The notes under the pieces are model-generated. The model had not been told where the DNA came from. It ran no database searches and worked only from the letters and a program-made list of their open reading frames with translations. Position numbers and translations under genes: made by a program. DNA of 46,075 bases from CAZSAT01 sp964604675 (lineage in GTDB: Bacteria; Myxococcota_A; UBA796; CAJQPC01), in contig CAZSAT010000052.1 in NCBI GenBank assembly GCA_964604675.1, positions 1-46,075 on the forward strand, in the 5' to 3' direction. Shown piece after piece: positions 1-8,200 of this stretch (its first letter is position 1; the number at the start of each line of letters is the position of its first letter).

Positions 1-2
1 TC

Positions 3-788
3 GACCCGGCCGAGGACATCACCGCCCCCTACCGAGGACGGCGGCCCAAGGTGGCCATCCTGCGCGAACAGGGCGTGAACGGTCAGATCGAGATGGCCGC
101 CGCCTTCCACGCGGCTGGTTTCGACGCGGTCGACGTGCACATGAGCGACGTGACCAGCGGCGCGGACGATCTGACGGCGTACGTCGGGCTCGCAGCCTGC
201 GGAGGCTTCTCGTTCGGCGACGTGCTGGGTGCGGCTGGCGGTTGGGCCAAGGGGATCCTGTTCGACCCGCGCGCCCGCGACGTCTTCGCGGCCTTCTTCG
301 AGCGCTCCGACACCTTCTCCCTGGGCGTGTGCAACGGCTGCCAGATGCTCGGCCAGCTCCAGGAGCTCATCCCGGGCGCCGAGCGCTGGCCACGCTTCGT
401 GCGCAACCGGAGCGAACAGTTCGAGGCGCGCGTCTCCCTCGTCGAGATCCTGGACTCGCCCAGCGTGTTGTTGCAGGGCATGGCCGGCAGCCGGTTGCCC
501 GTGGCCGTTGCGCACGGCGAGGGCCGCGTGCTGGCCGGCGATCCTGGTCTGGTGGCCGCCCGCTTCGTCGACAACCGGGGGCGGGTCGCCGAGCGCTACC
601 CCCAGAACCCGAACGGCTCGCCGGGCGGCCTGACCGCCTTCACCAGCACCGACGGTCGCGCCACGATCCTGATGCCGCACCCGGAGCGGGTCTTCCGCAC
701 GATCACCAACAGCTGGGCTCCCCGAGCCTGGGGCGCGGACGGTCCGTGGCTTCGGCTGTTCCGGAACGCGCGCGTGTTCGCCGGCTGA
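3..788 (+). CDS. purL: Phosphoribosylformylglycinamidine synthase, C-terminal part (5' end outside window)
   Basis: This is the glutamine amidotransferase end of the long, fused PurL, which converts FGAR to FGAM in purine synthesis in the cytoplasm. The reading frame is open from the first base of the window, so the start lies upstream; 261 residues are visible and the full enzyme is normally about 1300. Seen directly: the ACGGFSFGDVLGA stretch, the nucleophile elbow GVCNGCQML (Cys encoded at 330-332) and the late MPHPER motif with the His/Glu of the catalytic triad. The amidotransferase fused to the large subunit is the proteobacterial/eukaryotic form; Gram-positives encode PurQ separately. 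The gene ends in TGA about 80 bp before the next gene, with no obvious terminator. Confidence 0.95.
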   Translation, partial: DPAEDITAPYRGRRPKVAILREQGVNGQIEMAAAFHAAGFDAVDVHMSDVTSGADDLTAYVGLAACGGFSFGDVLGAAGGWAKGILFDPRARDVFAAFFERSDTFSLGVCNGCQMLGQLQELIPGAERWPRFVRNRSEQFEARVSLVEILDSPSVLLQGMAGSRLPVAVAHGEGRVLAGDPGLVAARFVDNRGRVAERYPQNPNGSPGGLTAFTSTDGRATILMPHPERVFRTITNSWAPRAWGADGPWLRLFRNARVFAG

Positions 789-857
789 CCCGGACCGTGC
801 CGGTGCTCGGGGTGCTGGATCGGCCCTGGTCCGCCGGACACCGCCCCGACGACGGCA

Positions 858-863
858 TAGACG
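858..863 (+). promoter_or_regulatory. Leaderless-type -10 element (TAGACG)
   Basis: TAGACG is followed by exactly six bases and then the ATG at 870. This is the same geometry seen at many gene starts in this window. A -10 box at this distance would put transcription start on the A of ATG. The last base deviates from a TANNNT consensus, so this is one of the weaker members. Confidence 0.4.
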
Positions 864-869
864 GCAGCG

Positions 870-1928
870 ATGGACACCATCACCCAGGCCGCACTCGGGG
901 CCGCCGTCGGTGAAGTGGGCTGGCGCCGGCAGCTCGGCGGCCGGGGCGTGCTCTGGGGCATGATCTGCGGGCTCCTGCCCGACCTCGACGTGGTCGCTGG
1001 CCTCGCCGGCCCGTGGGCGAGCCTCGTCTTCCACCGGAGCTGGACCCACTCGCTGGTCGTGCTGCCGCTGGTCACGCCCCTGGTCGGCTGGGTGGGCAAG
1101 CGCGTGAACAGGAGCGACGCGCCGCTGTCGACCTGGATCGCGCTGTCGGGCTGGGCGCTCATCACCCACCCGCTGCTCGACGTGTTCACCACCTACGGCA
1201 CGCAGTTGTTCGCGCCACTGACCGACCGACGCTTCTCGCTGGATGGCGTGAGCATCCTCGACCCGGTCTACACCGTTCCGCTCCTGCTCGCCCTCGCTGT
1301 GGCCAGGCTGCGGTCGGTCCCCCTGCGCACATCGCGCCTCGGGGTCGCTGCGGCACTGACGTGGGGCGTCGCGTACCTGGGCCTCGGGTGCGCCTGGTCC
1401 GAGCATGCGCGCGCGGCCGGTCTGGCCGATCTGGCCGCACAGGGCGTGCTTCCGGAAGCGGTGCGGACGCCGCCGATGATGCTCCTGGGTCCGAACCGCA
1501 AGGTGGTGGCGCGCAAGGATGGCGCGCTCTGGGTCGGGGTGATGTCGGCCTGGGCCGACGACACGGTGAGCATGCGGCCCGTGGACCAACAACACGGTCC
1601 TGCGGCGCAGGCGGTGCTGGACACACCCGAGGGACGGATCTGGGCCTGGTTCGCCGACGACTACCTGCAGATCGCCACGGAGGCCGGTGCCGACGGCGCC
1701 ACCACCGTCCGGCTCTCCGATCAGAAGTACGGCCGCTACCTGGCGCCCACGTCGAGCGTGTTCGTGGTGGAGTCCACGGTCAGCGCCACGGGGCTGGTGG
1801 GCGAGGTGGTGCAACGCAGGAACGTCGACGGGCTCGACGTCGCGGCGGAGTTCGCGGCGGGCTGGGCCCTCGCGATGGGCGGCGCCGAGGCGCTCAACGC
1901 AGCAGCGGCCCACCCACCAGGGCGGTGA
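870..1928 (+). CDS. Membrane-bound metal-dependent hydrolase, YdjM/DUF457 family
   Basis: A 352-residue inner-membrane protein of the COG1988 (YdjM-like) metal-dependent hydrolase family; the substrate is unknown for the family. Family features seen: MDTITQAALGAAVGE at the start, the LLPDLDV segment, HRSWTHSL with its paired histidines, HPLLDVFTTYGTQL and ILDPVYTVPLLLAL. The N-terminal half (about 1-170) contains several hydrophobic segments. The C-terminal half (about 190-330) is polar and probably forms a soluble domain. The ATG sits six bases after TAGACG and has no Shine-Dalgarno site. The 3' end overlaps the convergent gene at 1894-2385 by 35 bp. Confidence 0.85.
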   Translation: MDTITQAALGAAVGEVGWRRQLGGRGVLWGMICGLLPDLDVVAGLAGPWASLVFHRSWTHSLVVLPLVTPLVGWVGKRVNRSDAPLSTWIALSGWALITHPLLDVFTTYGTQLFAPLTDRRFSLDGVSILDPVYTVPLLLALAVARLRSVPLRTSRLGVAAALTWGVAYLGLGCAWSEHARAAGLADLAAQGVLPEAVRTPPMMLLGPNRKVVARKDGALWVGVMSAWADDTVSMRPVDQQHGPAAQAVLDTPEGRIWAWFADDYLQIATEAGADGATTVRLSDQKYGRYLAPTSSVFVVESTVSATGLVGEVVQRRNVDGLDVAAEFAAGWALAMGGAEALNAAAAHPPGR

Positions 1929-2385
1929 CGAACAGGGCGAGGAACGCGACGAGCAGAGCACGGCCGGTCGAGAGTCCGTAGCAGGCGCGCACCGCGCGGA
2001 CGCTGCCCACCACGACCGTGACCGCGGCCGCCGGGGCGAGCACCGGCAGCGCCCACCCCAGACCGTCGAGGCCTGCGAGGCCGAAGATCACGATCTCCAG
2101 CGCGAAGAGCCCGGCCAGCGGCCCTGCCCACGAAAGCCCCAAGGCGTCCAGCGCATCGCGGAAGGCGCCCTCGCCACCCAGTCGGCGGGCCAGCCCGTGT
2201 GCGGAGCCCGTGAGCAGGGCCCACTGGAGCACCATCATCGGCACCACCAGGCGCGCCTGCAGTGCGTACCAGCCGGACGAGTCCCCTGGGACCGGCCCGC
2301 TCGGCACCTCCCCTGCCGAGGCCAGCCACAGGCACAGCACGGCCCAGAGCGCCCCTGCGCCCACCACCGCGATCCCGCCCCTCAC
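1894..2385 (-). CDS. Polytopic membrane protein, possibly Yip1-like
   Basis: A 163-residue protein made almost wholly of hydrophobic segments. About five can be seen, for example GGIAVVGAGALWAVLCLWL at the N terminus and LLVAFLALFVTALVG at the C terminus. The function is not recognised. The arrangement resembles Yip1/YIPF-type membrane domains, but no diagnostic motif was found. The chosen start is a GTG whose last two bases share the TGA stop of the upstream hydrolase (GTGA at 2385-2382), so the two are probably translationally coupled. It is the last gene of a three-gene operon (SDR, hydrolase, this). Longer readings upstream enter the hydrolase gene in another frame and were discarded. Confidence 0.65.
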   Translation of the reverse strand: MRGGIAVVGAGALWAVLCLWLASAGEVPSGPVPGDSSGWYALQARLVVPMMVLQWALLTGSAHGLARRLGGEGAFRDALDALGLSWAGPLAGLFALEIVIFGLAGLDGLGWALPVLAPAAAVTVVVGSVRAVRACYGLSTGRALLVAFLALFVTALVGGPLLR

Positions 2386-3191
2386 AGCAAGGACTCGATC
2401 CAGGTGGCCACCCGCTCCACGATGGGCTCCGGGCACACCCGCGGCCAGCGGTTGTGGTCGGGCGCCGGATCGTGCTCGAAGGTCCAGCGCTCCACCGGAC
2501 TCGCGGTCAGCGCGAGGGCGTGGTCGATGGCCGGCCAGGGAGCCCAGTCGTCCCCTGCGAGGCACGTGGCGAGCACGGGCACCGAGCAGGCCGACAGCGC
2601 GGCTTCCGCATCGAAGCTCGGCAAGCGGTAGCTGCCGCTCCGACCGACCGACGCCCAGTCACGGATGAAGCCGGTCGCCTCGCGACCGCCGAAGCCGATC
2701 GCTTCCCCTGGGAAGAAGCCCAGCACCGAGCTGAGCGCCAACGCGGCCTGGGTGGACCCCAGGTACTTGAGCGACCTCGGCCCGGACCAGCAGCGCCAGT
2801 AGGGCACCCCCGACGCGACGAGCGCGACGCCAGCGACGTCCCCGGAGAGCCCGGCGTGCATCAGGGCGATCTGACCGCCGATGGAGTGCCCGAGCCAGAT
2901 CTGAGGCGCGTCGAAGCGCTCCCGCGCGGCGGCCGACACGGCCGGGAAGTGGTCCCTCGCCAGCTGCTCGTAGGTCCAACCCACGCCCCGCCGGGCCCGG
3001 ACCGGGCTCTCGCCCTGCCCCGGAAGGTCAGCGGCCACGACGCCGAAGCCCCGCGCCGCGAGGCCCCGACAGACCTGCTCGTAGTAGGCGGCCCGGATGC
3101 CGAGCGCCGGCCCCACGAGCACCACGGCCCGTGCCGCATCGGGACCATAGGCCGCGACCGGCTGGGCGCCCCAAGGGGTCTCGATCCTCAC
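2382..3191 (-). CDS. Alpha/beta-fold hydrolase
   Basis: A 269-residue cytoplasmic hydrolase of the alpha/beta superfamily, serine aminopeptidase/lysophospholipase-like. The oxyanion region is VVLVGPALGIRAAYYEQV. ADLPGQGES precedes the nucleophile elbow GHSIGGQ (Ser). The Asp and His of the triad should lie in the C-terminal third (LAGDDWAPW and FEHDPAPDH). The substrate cannot be inferred. The GTG start overlaps the TGA stop of the upstream SDR gene as GTGA, and its own stop overlaps the start of the next gene in the same way, so all three are one transcription unit. An esterase, lipase or acyltransferase role is equally possible. Confidence 0.8.
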   Translation of the reverse strand: MRIETPWGAQPVAAYGPDAARAVVLVGPALGIRAAYYEQVCRGLAARGFGVVAADLPGQGESPVRARRGVGWTYEQLARDHFPAVSAAARERFDAPQIWLGHSIGGQIALMHAGLSGDVAGVALVASGVPYWRCWSGPRSLKYLGSTQAALALSSVLGFFPGEAIGFGGREATGFIRDWASVGRSGSYRLPSFDAEAALSACSVPVLATCLAGDDWAPWPAIDHALALTASPVERWTFEHDPAPDHNRWPRVCPEPIVERVATWIESLL

Positions 3192-4645
3192 CAGTCGGTG
3201 TTCCGGTAGTCCTTGAGGAAGCGCCCCCAGACGTGCTCGCCGGTGGCGATCCCCTCCATGATCGGCCCCACGATGCGAGCCGCACCGTCCACGATGTCGA
3301 GCGGCGGGTGGAAGCGGTGCTCCGCCTTCTTCCGCTCGGCGTGGTGGGCCGGGTCCTCGTCGGTGATCCAGCCGGTGTCGACCGCGTTCACGTGGATGCC
3401 ATCGCGCACGTAGTCGGGGGCGACCGTGCGGGTCAGCATGTTGAGCGCGGCCTTGGCCATGTTGGTGTGCGGGTGCCGGGCGGTCTTGAAGGTCCGGTAG
3501 AACTGACCCTCCATCGCCGAGACGTTCACGATGTGCTTGTCGCGGTCGGGGGTCCTGTTCATCAGGGCACGGAGCCGGGCGTTCAGGATGTAGGGCGCCA
3601 CGGCGTTGACCAGCTGCACCTCGAGGAGCTCCACCGTGGGGACCTCGTGGGCGAGCAGCCGCCAGGAGTTGACCTCGCGGAGGTCGACCTGCTGGAGGTC
3701 GGCGTCGAGCCGCCCTGTCGGGAACAACGCGAGCTGATCATCGTCGGGCAGGACCGCGATCTGGCTGGCCTCGGCGGGGTCCGTGAAGCCCTCCCCGGCA
3801 AGCTCTCGACCGGTGCGTTGCACCACCGCCCGGGCGGCCGCCGAGAGGCGCTTCGGGTCGCGCTCCGCGTCCATCAGGTGACCGTAGAACCCCGGTGGAC
3901 GGCGCACCGTCTGGCACGCGTTGTTGACGATGAAGTCCAGCCGCTCCTCGGTGGCCAGCAGGGTCTTGCAGAAGGCTTCGACCGCGGGTGAGTTGCGCAG
4001 GTCGAGGCCGTACACGACGAGCCGGTCGAGCCAGGCGGCGGCGTCTTCCTCCGCCGCGTAGCGCTCGGCGGCGTCGTGGGGGAAGCGGGTGGTCACGATC
4101 AAGCGCGCACCGGCCCGCAGGAGCTTGATGCCGGCCTGGTAGCCGATCTTCACCCGTCCCCCGGTCAACAGCGCCGTCCGCCCGCTCAGATCCGCGGTCT
4201 GGGTGCGCTTGACGAGGTTCTCGTCGCCGCAGGTGGCGCACATGCTGTCGTAGAAGGGGTGCAGCACGTCGAAGCTGGCCTTGCACACGTAGCAGGACCG
4301 CTCGATGTGCAGGCGCTCCACGGGCTCCTCGAGCTCGCGAGGGGCGTCCCGGCTGGGGGTGGCGAACACCGGCTGCGCGCGTGACCGTCGGATGCGGGTG
4401 GCGTCGAGCAAGGCCTCGTCGTGGGCACGGGCCAGCGCCTTCTCACGCTTCTTTCGCGCTCGTCGGAGGGGCTTGGTGTCGCCCCGCTCCGGTCGCGAGA
4501 TGCGGCCGGCAGCCGTCATCAAGCGACGCAGTGTGGGCCGGTCCACCGGCGCGAGCAGCGCCCGATCCTGCACCACCCGCTCCAACAGGGCGATGGTGGC
4601 CTGAAGCTCCTCCAGGAACGCTGCCTCATCCTGCGGGTCGTGCAC
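3188..4645 (-). CDS. Zinc-ribbon SDR family oxidoreductase-like protein
   Basis: A short-chain dehydrogenase/reductase with a long N-terminal extension. From the GTG at 4645 it is 485 residues. A Lys/Arg-rich helical stretch is followed by two CxxC pairs (Cys118/121 and 136/139) that look like a structural zinc ribbon. The Rossmann fold then begins with TGGRVKIG (161-168), then DFIVNNA and VNVSAMEG. The usual YxxxK catalytic pair reads TNMAK, with Thr where Tyr is expected, so the chemistry may be non-standard. The first ATG in frame (4690) overlaps the divergent ATG at 4689. I prefer GTG 4645 because CCGGAG lies six bases upstream and TAGTCG further up could act as -10. First gene of a GTGA-coupled operon. 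Confidence 0.78.
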   Translation of the reverse strand: MHDPQDEAAFLEELQATIALLERVVQDRALLAPVDRPTLRRLMTAAGRISRPERGDTKPLRRARKKREKALARAHDEALLDATRIRRSRAQPVFATPSRDAPRELEEPVERLHIERSCYVCKASFDVLHPFYDSMCATCGDENLVKRTQTADLSGRTALLTGGRVKIGYQAGIKLLRAGARLIVTTRFPHDAAERYAAEEDAAAWLDRLVVYGLDLRNSPAVEAFCKTLLATEERLDFIVNNACQTVRRPPGFYGHLMDAERDPKRLSAAARAVVQRTGRELAGEGFTDPAEASQIAVLPDDDQLALFPTGRLDADLQQVDLREVNSWRLLAHEVPTVELLEVQLVNAVAPYILNARLRALMNRTPDRDKHIVNVSAMEGQFYRTFKTARHPHTNMAKAALNMLTRTVAPDYVRDGIHVNAVDTGWITDEDPAHHAERKKAEHRFHPPLDIVDGAARIVGPIMEGIATGEHVWGRFLKDYRNTDW

Positions 4646-4676
4646 CGTGGGCTCCGGAGCGCCGACTAACGCGGGG

Positions 4677-4682
4677 TAGGCT
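4677..4682 (+). promoter_or_regulatory. Leaderless-type -10 element (TAGGCT)
   Basis: TAGGCT lies exactly six bases before the ATG at 4689, and no Shine-Dalgarno sequence intervenes. The identical hexamer at the identical distance precedes the formate dehydrogenase operon at 19058-19063, which makes chance less likely. Confidence 0.6.
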
Positions 4683-4688
4683 GGTGGC

Positions 4689-5126
4689 ATGTCCGTCGAC
4701 GTCCGCACCGAGACCATCATCGCGAGACCGCGCCTCGAGGTCGCAGCCTACGCGATGGACCCGGACAACGCGCCCACCTGGTACGTGAACATCCAGAGCG
4801 TGGAGTGGGAGACGCCGAAGCCGCTCGCGGTGGGTTCTCGGCTGGCCTTCGTGGCGCAGTTCCTCGGCCGCCGCATGGCCTACACCTACGAGATCACCGA
4901 GCTGGTCGAGGGCGAGCGCCTGGTCATGACCACGGCCCAGGGCCCCTTCCCGATGACCACGGAGTACGCGTTCGAGGACGTGGACGGCGGCACCCGCATG
5001 CGCCTGCGCAACCACGGCGAGCCGAGCGGGTTCAAGAAGTTGATGGGGGGCATGATGGCCGGGGCGATGCGCAAGGCCAACGCGGCCGACCTGGCCAGCA
5101 TCAAGGCCCTGCTCGAGTCCACGTGA
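4689..5126 (+). CDS. SRPBCC (polyketide cyclase/START-like) family protein
   Basis: A 145-residue cytoplasmic protein with the SRPBCC helix-grip fold. It starts with a strand (VDVRTETIIARP), contains the WETPKPLAVGSRLAF strand pair and the YEITELVEGERLVM turn typical of polyketide_cyc2/CoxG-like members, and ends in a long amphipathic helix. Such proteins bind hydrophobic ligands; no ligand can be named. The last bases TGATG overlap the start of the glycerophosphodiesterase gene, suggesting a two-gene operon. The leaderless-type start at 4689 is divergent from the SDR operon. Confidence 0.8.
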   Translation: MSVDVRTETIIARPRLEVAAYAMDPDNAPTWYVNIQSVEWETPKPLAVGSRLAFVAQFLGRRMAYTYEITELVEGERLVMTTAQGPFPMTTEYAFEDVDGGTRMRLRNHGEPSGFKKLMGGMMAGAMRKANAADLASIKALLEST

Positions 5127-5962
5127 TGTGGTGGGTGATGATGATGGGCTTCGACCTGCAGGGACACCGTGGCGCGCGCGGCCTCCACCCGGAGAACACC
5201 CTCGCGGGCTTCCGAGCGGCCCTCGCGCTGGGCGTCGACACCTTGGAGCTCGACCTCGGGCTGACCGCCGACAGCGTGCTGGTGGTGCACCACGACACCC
5301 ACCTGAGCGGCGCGATGGCGCGGGGCCCGGACGGCGCCTTCCTGACCGAGGAGGTCGCGATCAAGGATCTGCGCTTCGCTGAGCTGCGCACCTACGACGT
5401 CGGTCGCCTGAACCCCGACCACGCCTACGCGGCTCGCTGGCCCGAGCAGGTCGGACGCGACGGCGAGCACGTCCCCGCGCTCGCCGAGGTGCTCGAGTTT
5501 CCGGAGGTGCGCTTCAACCTCGAGACGAAGCTCGACCCGACGCGGCCGGACGCCACGCGCTCGCCCGACGCGTTCGTGGCTGCCCTGCAACAGCTCCTGG
5601 CCGACGACGGGCTCCGCGCACGGGTCACCGTGCAGAGCTTCGACTGGCGCACCGTGCGCGCGCTGCACGGCTGGGTCCAGACCGCGTGCCTCACGGAACC
5701 GGACACCGTGAGGCCCGGAAGCCCATGGACCGGTGGGCTCGATCCGGCGGACCACGAGAGCGTGCAGGCCCTCGTCGCGGCGGCAGGCTGCACGATCTGG
5801 TCACCCTCCCACGAGCAGCTCAGCGCGGCCATCGTGGCCGACGCACACGCCCTCGGCCTGAAGGTGGTGCCCTGGACCGTGAACGACACCGCGCGCGCCG
5901 CCGAGCTGAAGGTCTGGGGCGTGGACGGCCTGATCACCGACTACCCCGACCGCGTCCGCTGA
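5126..5962 (+). CDS. Glycerophosphodiester phosphodiesterase family protein
   Basis: A 278-residue GDPD that hydrolyses glycerophosphodiesters from phospholipid turnover to glycerol-3-phosphate and an alcohol. Catalytic features seen: QGHRGARG and HPENTLAGF near the N terminus (first His plus the PENT motif), ELDLGLTAD (metal ligands) and VVHHDTHL (second His). The C-terminal barrel strands include WTVNDTARAAEL and GVDGLITDYPDRV. No signal peptide is obvious, so it is probably cytoplasmic. The ATG overlaps the preceding TGA (TGATG). Methionines at codons 5-7 are alternative starts. It ends one base before the convergent endonuclease gene. Confidence 0.88.
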   Translation: MWWVMMMGFDLQGHRGARGLHPENTLAGFRAALALGVDTLELDLGLTADSVLVVHHDTHLSGAMARGPDGAFLTEEVAIKDLRFAELRTYDVGRLNPDHAYAARWPEQVGRDGEHVPALAEVLEFPEVRFNLETKLDPTRPDATRSPDAFVAALQQLLADDGLRARVTVQSFDWRTVRALHGWVQTACLTEPDTVRPGSPWTGGLDPADHESVQALVAAAGCTIWSPSHEQLSAAIVADAHALGLKVVPWTVNDTARAAELKVWGVDGLITDYPDRVR

Positions 5963-5963
5963 T

Positions 5964-6893
5964 TCAGAAGTCCGCGACGCCGCACACCAGCTCGGGCCGG
6001 TCCACGAAGGGGTTCCGGTTGTCCTGTACGGCCTCCACGGCGTCGTTCCGGTCACGCTCCTTGTCGCTCACCGGGTCTTCCAGGTGCCAGGCGATCATCA
6101 CCGCCTCGAACCAGGGCTCGAGCTTCGCGCCCTGGCTCGCGCTGCTCTCGGCCCAGCCCCCGTCCTCGCCACGGTAGCGCACGCTCATGTAGAGGATGGC
6201 GCGAGCGACATCGCCCTTGAACGCGTCGACGGGCTCGAACACCGTGCCCTCGTAGTCACACGCCTGGCTCCGCCCCTTGACGCTGCCTCCAGTCGTCGAG
6301 ACCTCGACACGCGCCGGCCCGAAGGGAAGGTTGCCACGCAGGCCGTTCACCCACCCGTCCACCGGAAAGACCTGGTGCAGGTCGCTGCGCATCGGTGCCG
6401 CGTCGTCCGACCAGCTCTGCGGGAAGGTGTGCTCGCGGTTGTAGCAGTCCCCTTCCGAGTCGTACTCGCCGCACTGGTCCTGGCCGAACTGGTAGCGGTA
6501 CGCGGGCTCGCCGTCGCCGGGATCGCCGTAGAGATCCCAGACCGAGCCGTCGGCACGCGCGTCGGTCTGCTCGAAGGCTTCCCAGACGCCGTCGTAGCTG
6601 ACGGAGGTGTGGTCCCGGAGGCGCTCGTGAAGCTCACCGGCGAGGTCCTGGTCGTCCACGTCGAGCCCCTGCCAGGTGCTGCCGCCACCGTCGCCTGCCT
6701 CCACCTGATCGGTGCAGTCCACGATGAGCAGTGCGTGGTCGATGCACGGTACGTCGGTGTCCACAGCGAGCGCCGTGTCGCGGGTCTCGAGCCCGGTCTC
6801 GCGGCCCGAATCCCCACCGGAGGGTGCGCTCTCTGCGGTGTCGGAACCGGATGTGCAGCCGCTGAGCGCCGCGGCCAGGACGACCAGGGACAT
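5964..6893 (-). CDS. Secreted lipoprotein nuclease, endonuclease I family
   Basis: A 309-residue exported nuclease related to Vibrio/E. coli EndA (endonuclease_1, beta-beta-alpha metal type), probably used to degrade extracellular DNA. The N terminus is a short lipoprotein signal ending in ALSGC. A linker of about 45 residues rich in S, D, T, G and E follows. The nuclease core shows YNREHTFPQSW (catalytic His), SDLHQVFPVDG, RGNLPFG, FKGDVARAILYMSVRY and the closing NRNPFVDRPE, all in the expected order. The start at 6893 is chosen because GGAGG lies five to six bases upstream and it gives the cleanest lipobox. It converges head-on with the GDPD gene, one base apart. Confidence 0.9.
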   Translation of the reverse strand: MSLVVLAAALSGCTSGSDTAESAPSGGDSGRETGLETRDTALAVDTDVPCIDHALLIVDCTDQVEAGDGGGSTWQGLDVDDQDLAGELHERLRDHTSVSYDGVWEAFEQTDARADGSVWDLYGDPGDGEPAYRYQFGQDQCGEYDSEGDCYNREHTFPQSWSDDAAPMRSDLHQVFPVDGWVNGLRGNLPFGPARVEVSTTGGSVKGRSQACDYEGTVFEPVDAFKGDVARAILYMSVRYRGEDGGWAESSASQGAKLEPWFEAVMIAWHLEDPVSDKERDRNDAVEAVQDNRNPFVDRPELVCGVADF

Positions 6894-6976
6894 GCACGCC
6901 TCCGAGCGAGCGCACACCTTCACGCGGCAGGCCGCCCCTGGCAACAAGCGGAGGCGCCGCGTGGTAGTCGTCGCCG

Positions 6977-8200
6977 GTGATTCGTCGCCTTCGTCCCTAC
7001 GCTGTGCGCTTCTACCTCTCGCAGGGTCTGCAGCACGCCCAGCGCCGCTGGCACCGCCTGTTCCGCGGCGCGCGCCGCGAGGCCACCGCCTGGCTCCAGG
7101 TCGACGACCCCTACTCGGTGCTCCTGGCCGAGCGCCTCCCCGCGCTGGTCTCGGAGGTCGGGCTCGATCTGGCGGTGGTGATCGTCCCTCCGCCCGACCC
7201 GGCGTTCACCCCCGACGTCGAACGCCTCCGCGCCTGGGCTCTGCGCGACGCGAGCCTGCTGGCGGTGCAGCATGGCCTGGACTTTCCGGTGAACCCTGTC
7301 CTTCCGGCGGATGAGCAGGTCGCGCTGGCCAACGCGGCGGTGCTCGCAGACCCTTCCCTCGAGCGCGTCGCGTCCGTGGGCACGAGGCTCTTCAGCGGCG
7401 CGCCCCTGGAGGCCGCGGACACCTCCGAGGTCGCCGAACGGCTCGCACAGGCAGGACAGGCGCGGCGCAAGGCCGGTCACTACCGAAGCGCGATGTTGCA
7501 GTACGAGGGCGAGTGGACCTGGGGCGTGGACCGCCTGGCGTTCGTCGAGGACCGCTTGCGCGCGGAGGGCCTCGATCGACCCACGCGGCAGGCCCAGGTC
7601 GCCGCGCCCGACCCGGGCGCCGCCGAGTCCCTGGAGTTCTTCTTCTCCTTCCGGAGTCCCTACAGCTACCTGGCGATCGATCGCGTGGCGGCCCTCGCGG
7701 ACAAACACGGGGTGCCGCTGCGCATCCGACCCGTGCTGCCCATGGTGATGCGTGGGCTCCAGGTTCCCAAGGTGAAGGTCCTCGACATCGCACGGGACTG
7801 CTCGCGCCTCGCCCGCCACCACGGCATCCCCTTTGGGCTGATCAGCGATCCACTCGGGAGCGGCATCGCGCGCTGCCTGGCGCTGTTCGTGGCCGCGGAG
7901 GCCCACGGGCTCGGGCTCGCGTGGATCCGGTCCGCTGGCCGCGGCATCTGGTCGGAGGGCCTGGACGTGCAACGCGACGGCGACCTGCGCCTGCTCGCGG
8001 AGCGGGCGGGCGTGCCGTGGGAAGCAGCCCGCTTCGAGGGCGAGGCCCACCTCGACCTGGCCGAGGCCAACCGCCAGGCCCTGCTGCAGCTGGGCCTCTG
8101 GGGGGTTCCGAGCTTCCGCTACGGCGCCTTCAGCGCCTGGGGACAGGACCGGCTCGAGCTGCTGGACGCGGTCATGGCGTCGGCGCCACGGGGAGGGTGA
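6977..8200 (+). CDS. Tandem DsbA-like / 2-hydroxychromene-2-carboxylate isomerase-like protein
   Basis: A 407-residue protein with two copies of the DsbA-like thioredoxin fold. The second copy (about 215-400) is a clear HCCA-isomerase/GST-kappa type: FFFSFRSPYSYLA (SPYS in place of CxxC), then VMRGLQVPKVK and LWGVPSFRYG. The first copy (about 36-195) is degenerate but aligns in outline: DDPYSVLLAERL matches the start, and both copies end in a WGxDRL motif (WGVDRLAF and WGQDRLEL). No CxxC is present, so disulfide exchange is unlikely; glutathione-linked isomerisation is the family precedent. TAGTCG lies six bases before the GTG start. The 3' end overlaps the convergent histidine kinase gene by 29 bp. 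Confidence 0.82.
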   Translation: MIRRLRPYAVRFYLSQGLQHAQRRWHRLFRGARREATAWLQVDDPYSVLLAERLPALVSEVGLDLAVVIVPPPDPAFTPDVERLRAWALRDASLLAVQHGLDFPVNPVLPADEQVALANAAVLADPSLERVASVGTRLFSGAPLEAADTSEVAERLAQAGQARRKAGHYRSAMLQYEGEWTWGVDRLAFVEDRLRAEGLDRPTRQAQVAAPDPGAAESLEFFFSFRSPYSYLAIDRVAALADKHGVPLRIRPVLPMVMRGLQVPKVKVLDIARDCSRLARHHGIPFGLISDPLGSGIARCLALFVAAEAHGLGLAWIRSAGRGIWSEGLDVQRDGDLRLLAERAGVPWEAARFEGEAHLDLAEANRQALLQLGLWGVPSFRYGAFSAWGQDRLELLDAVMASAPRGG

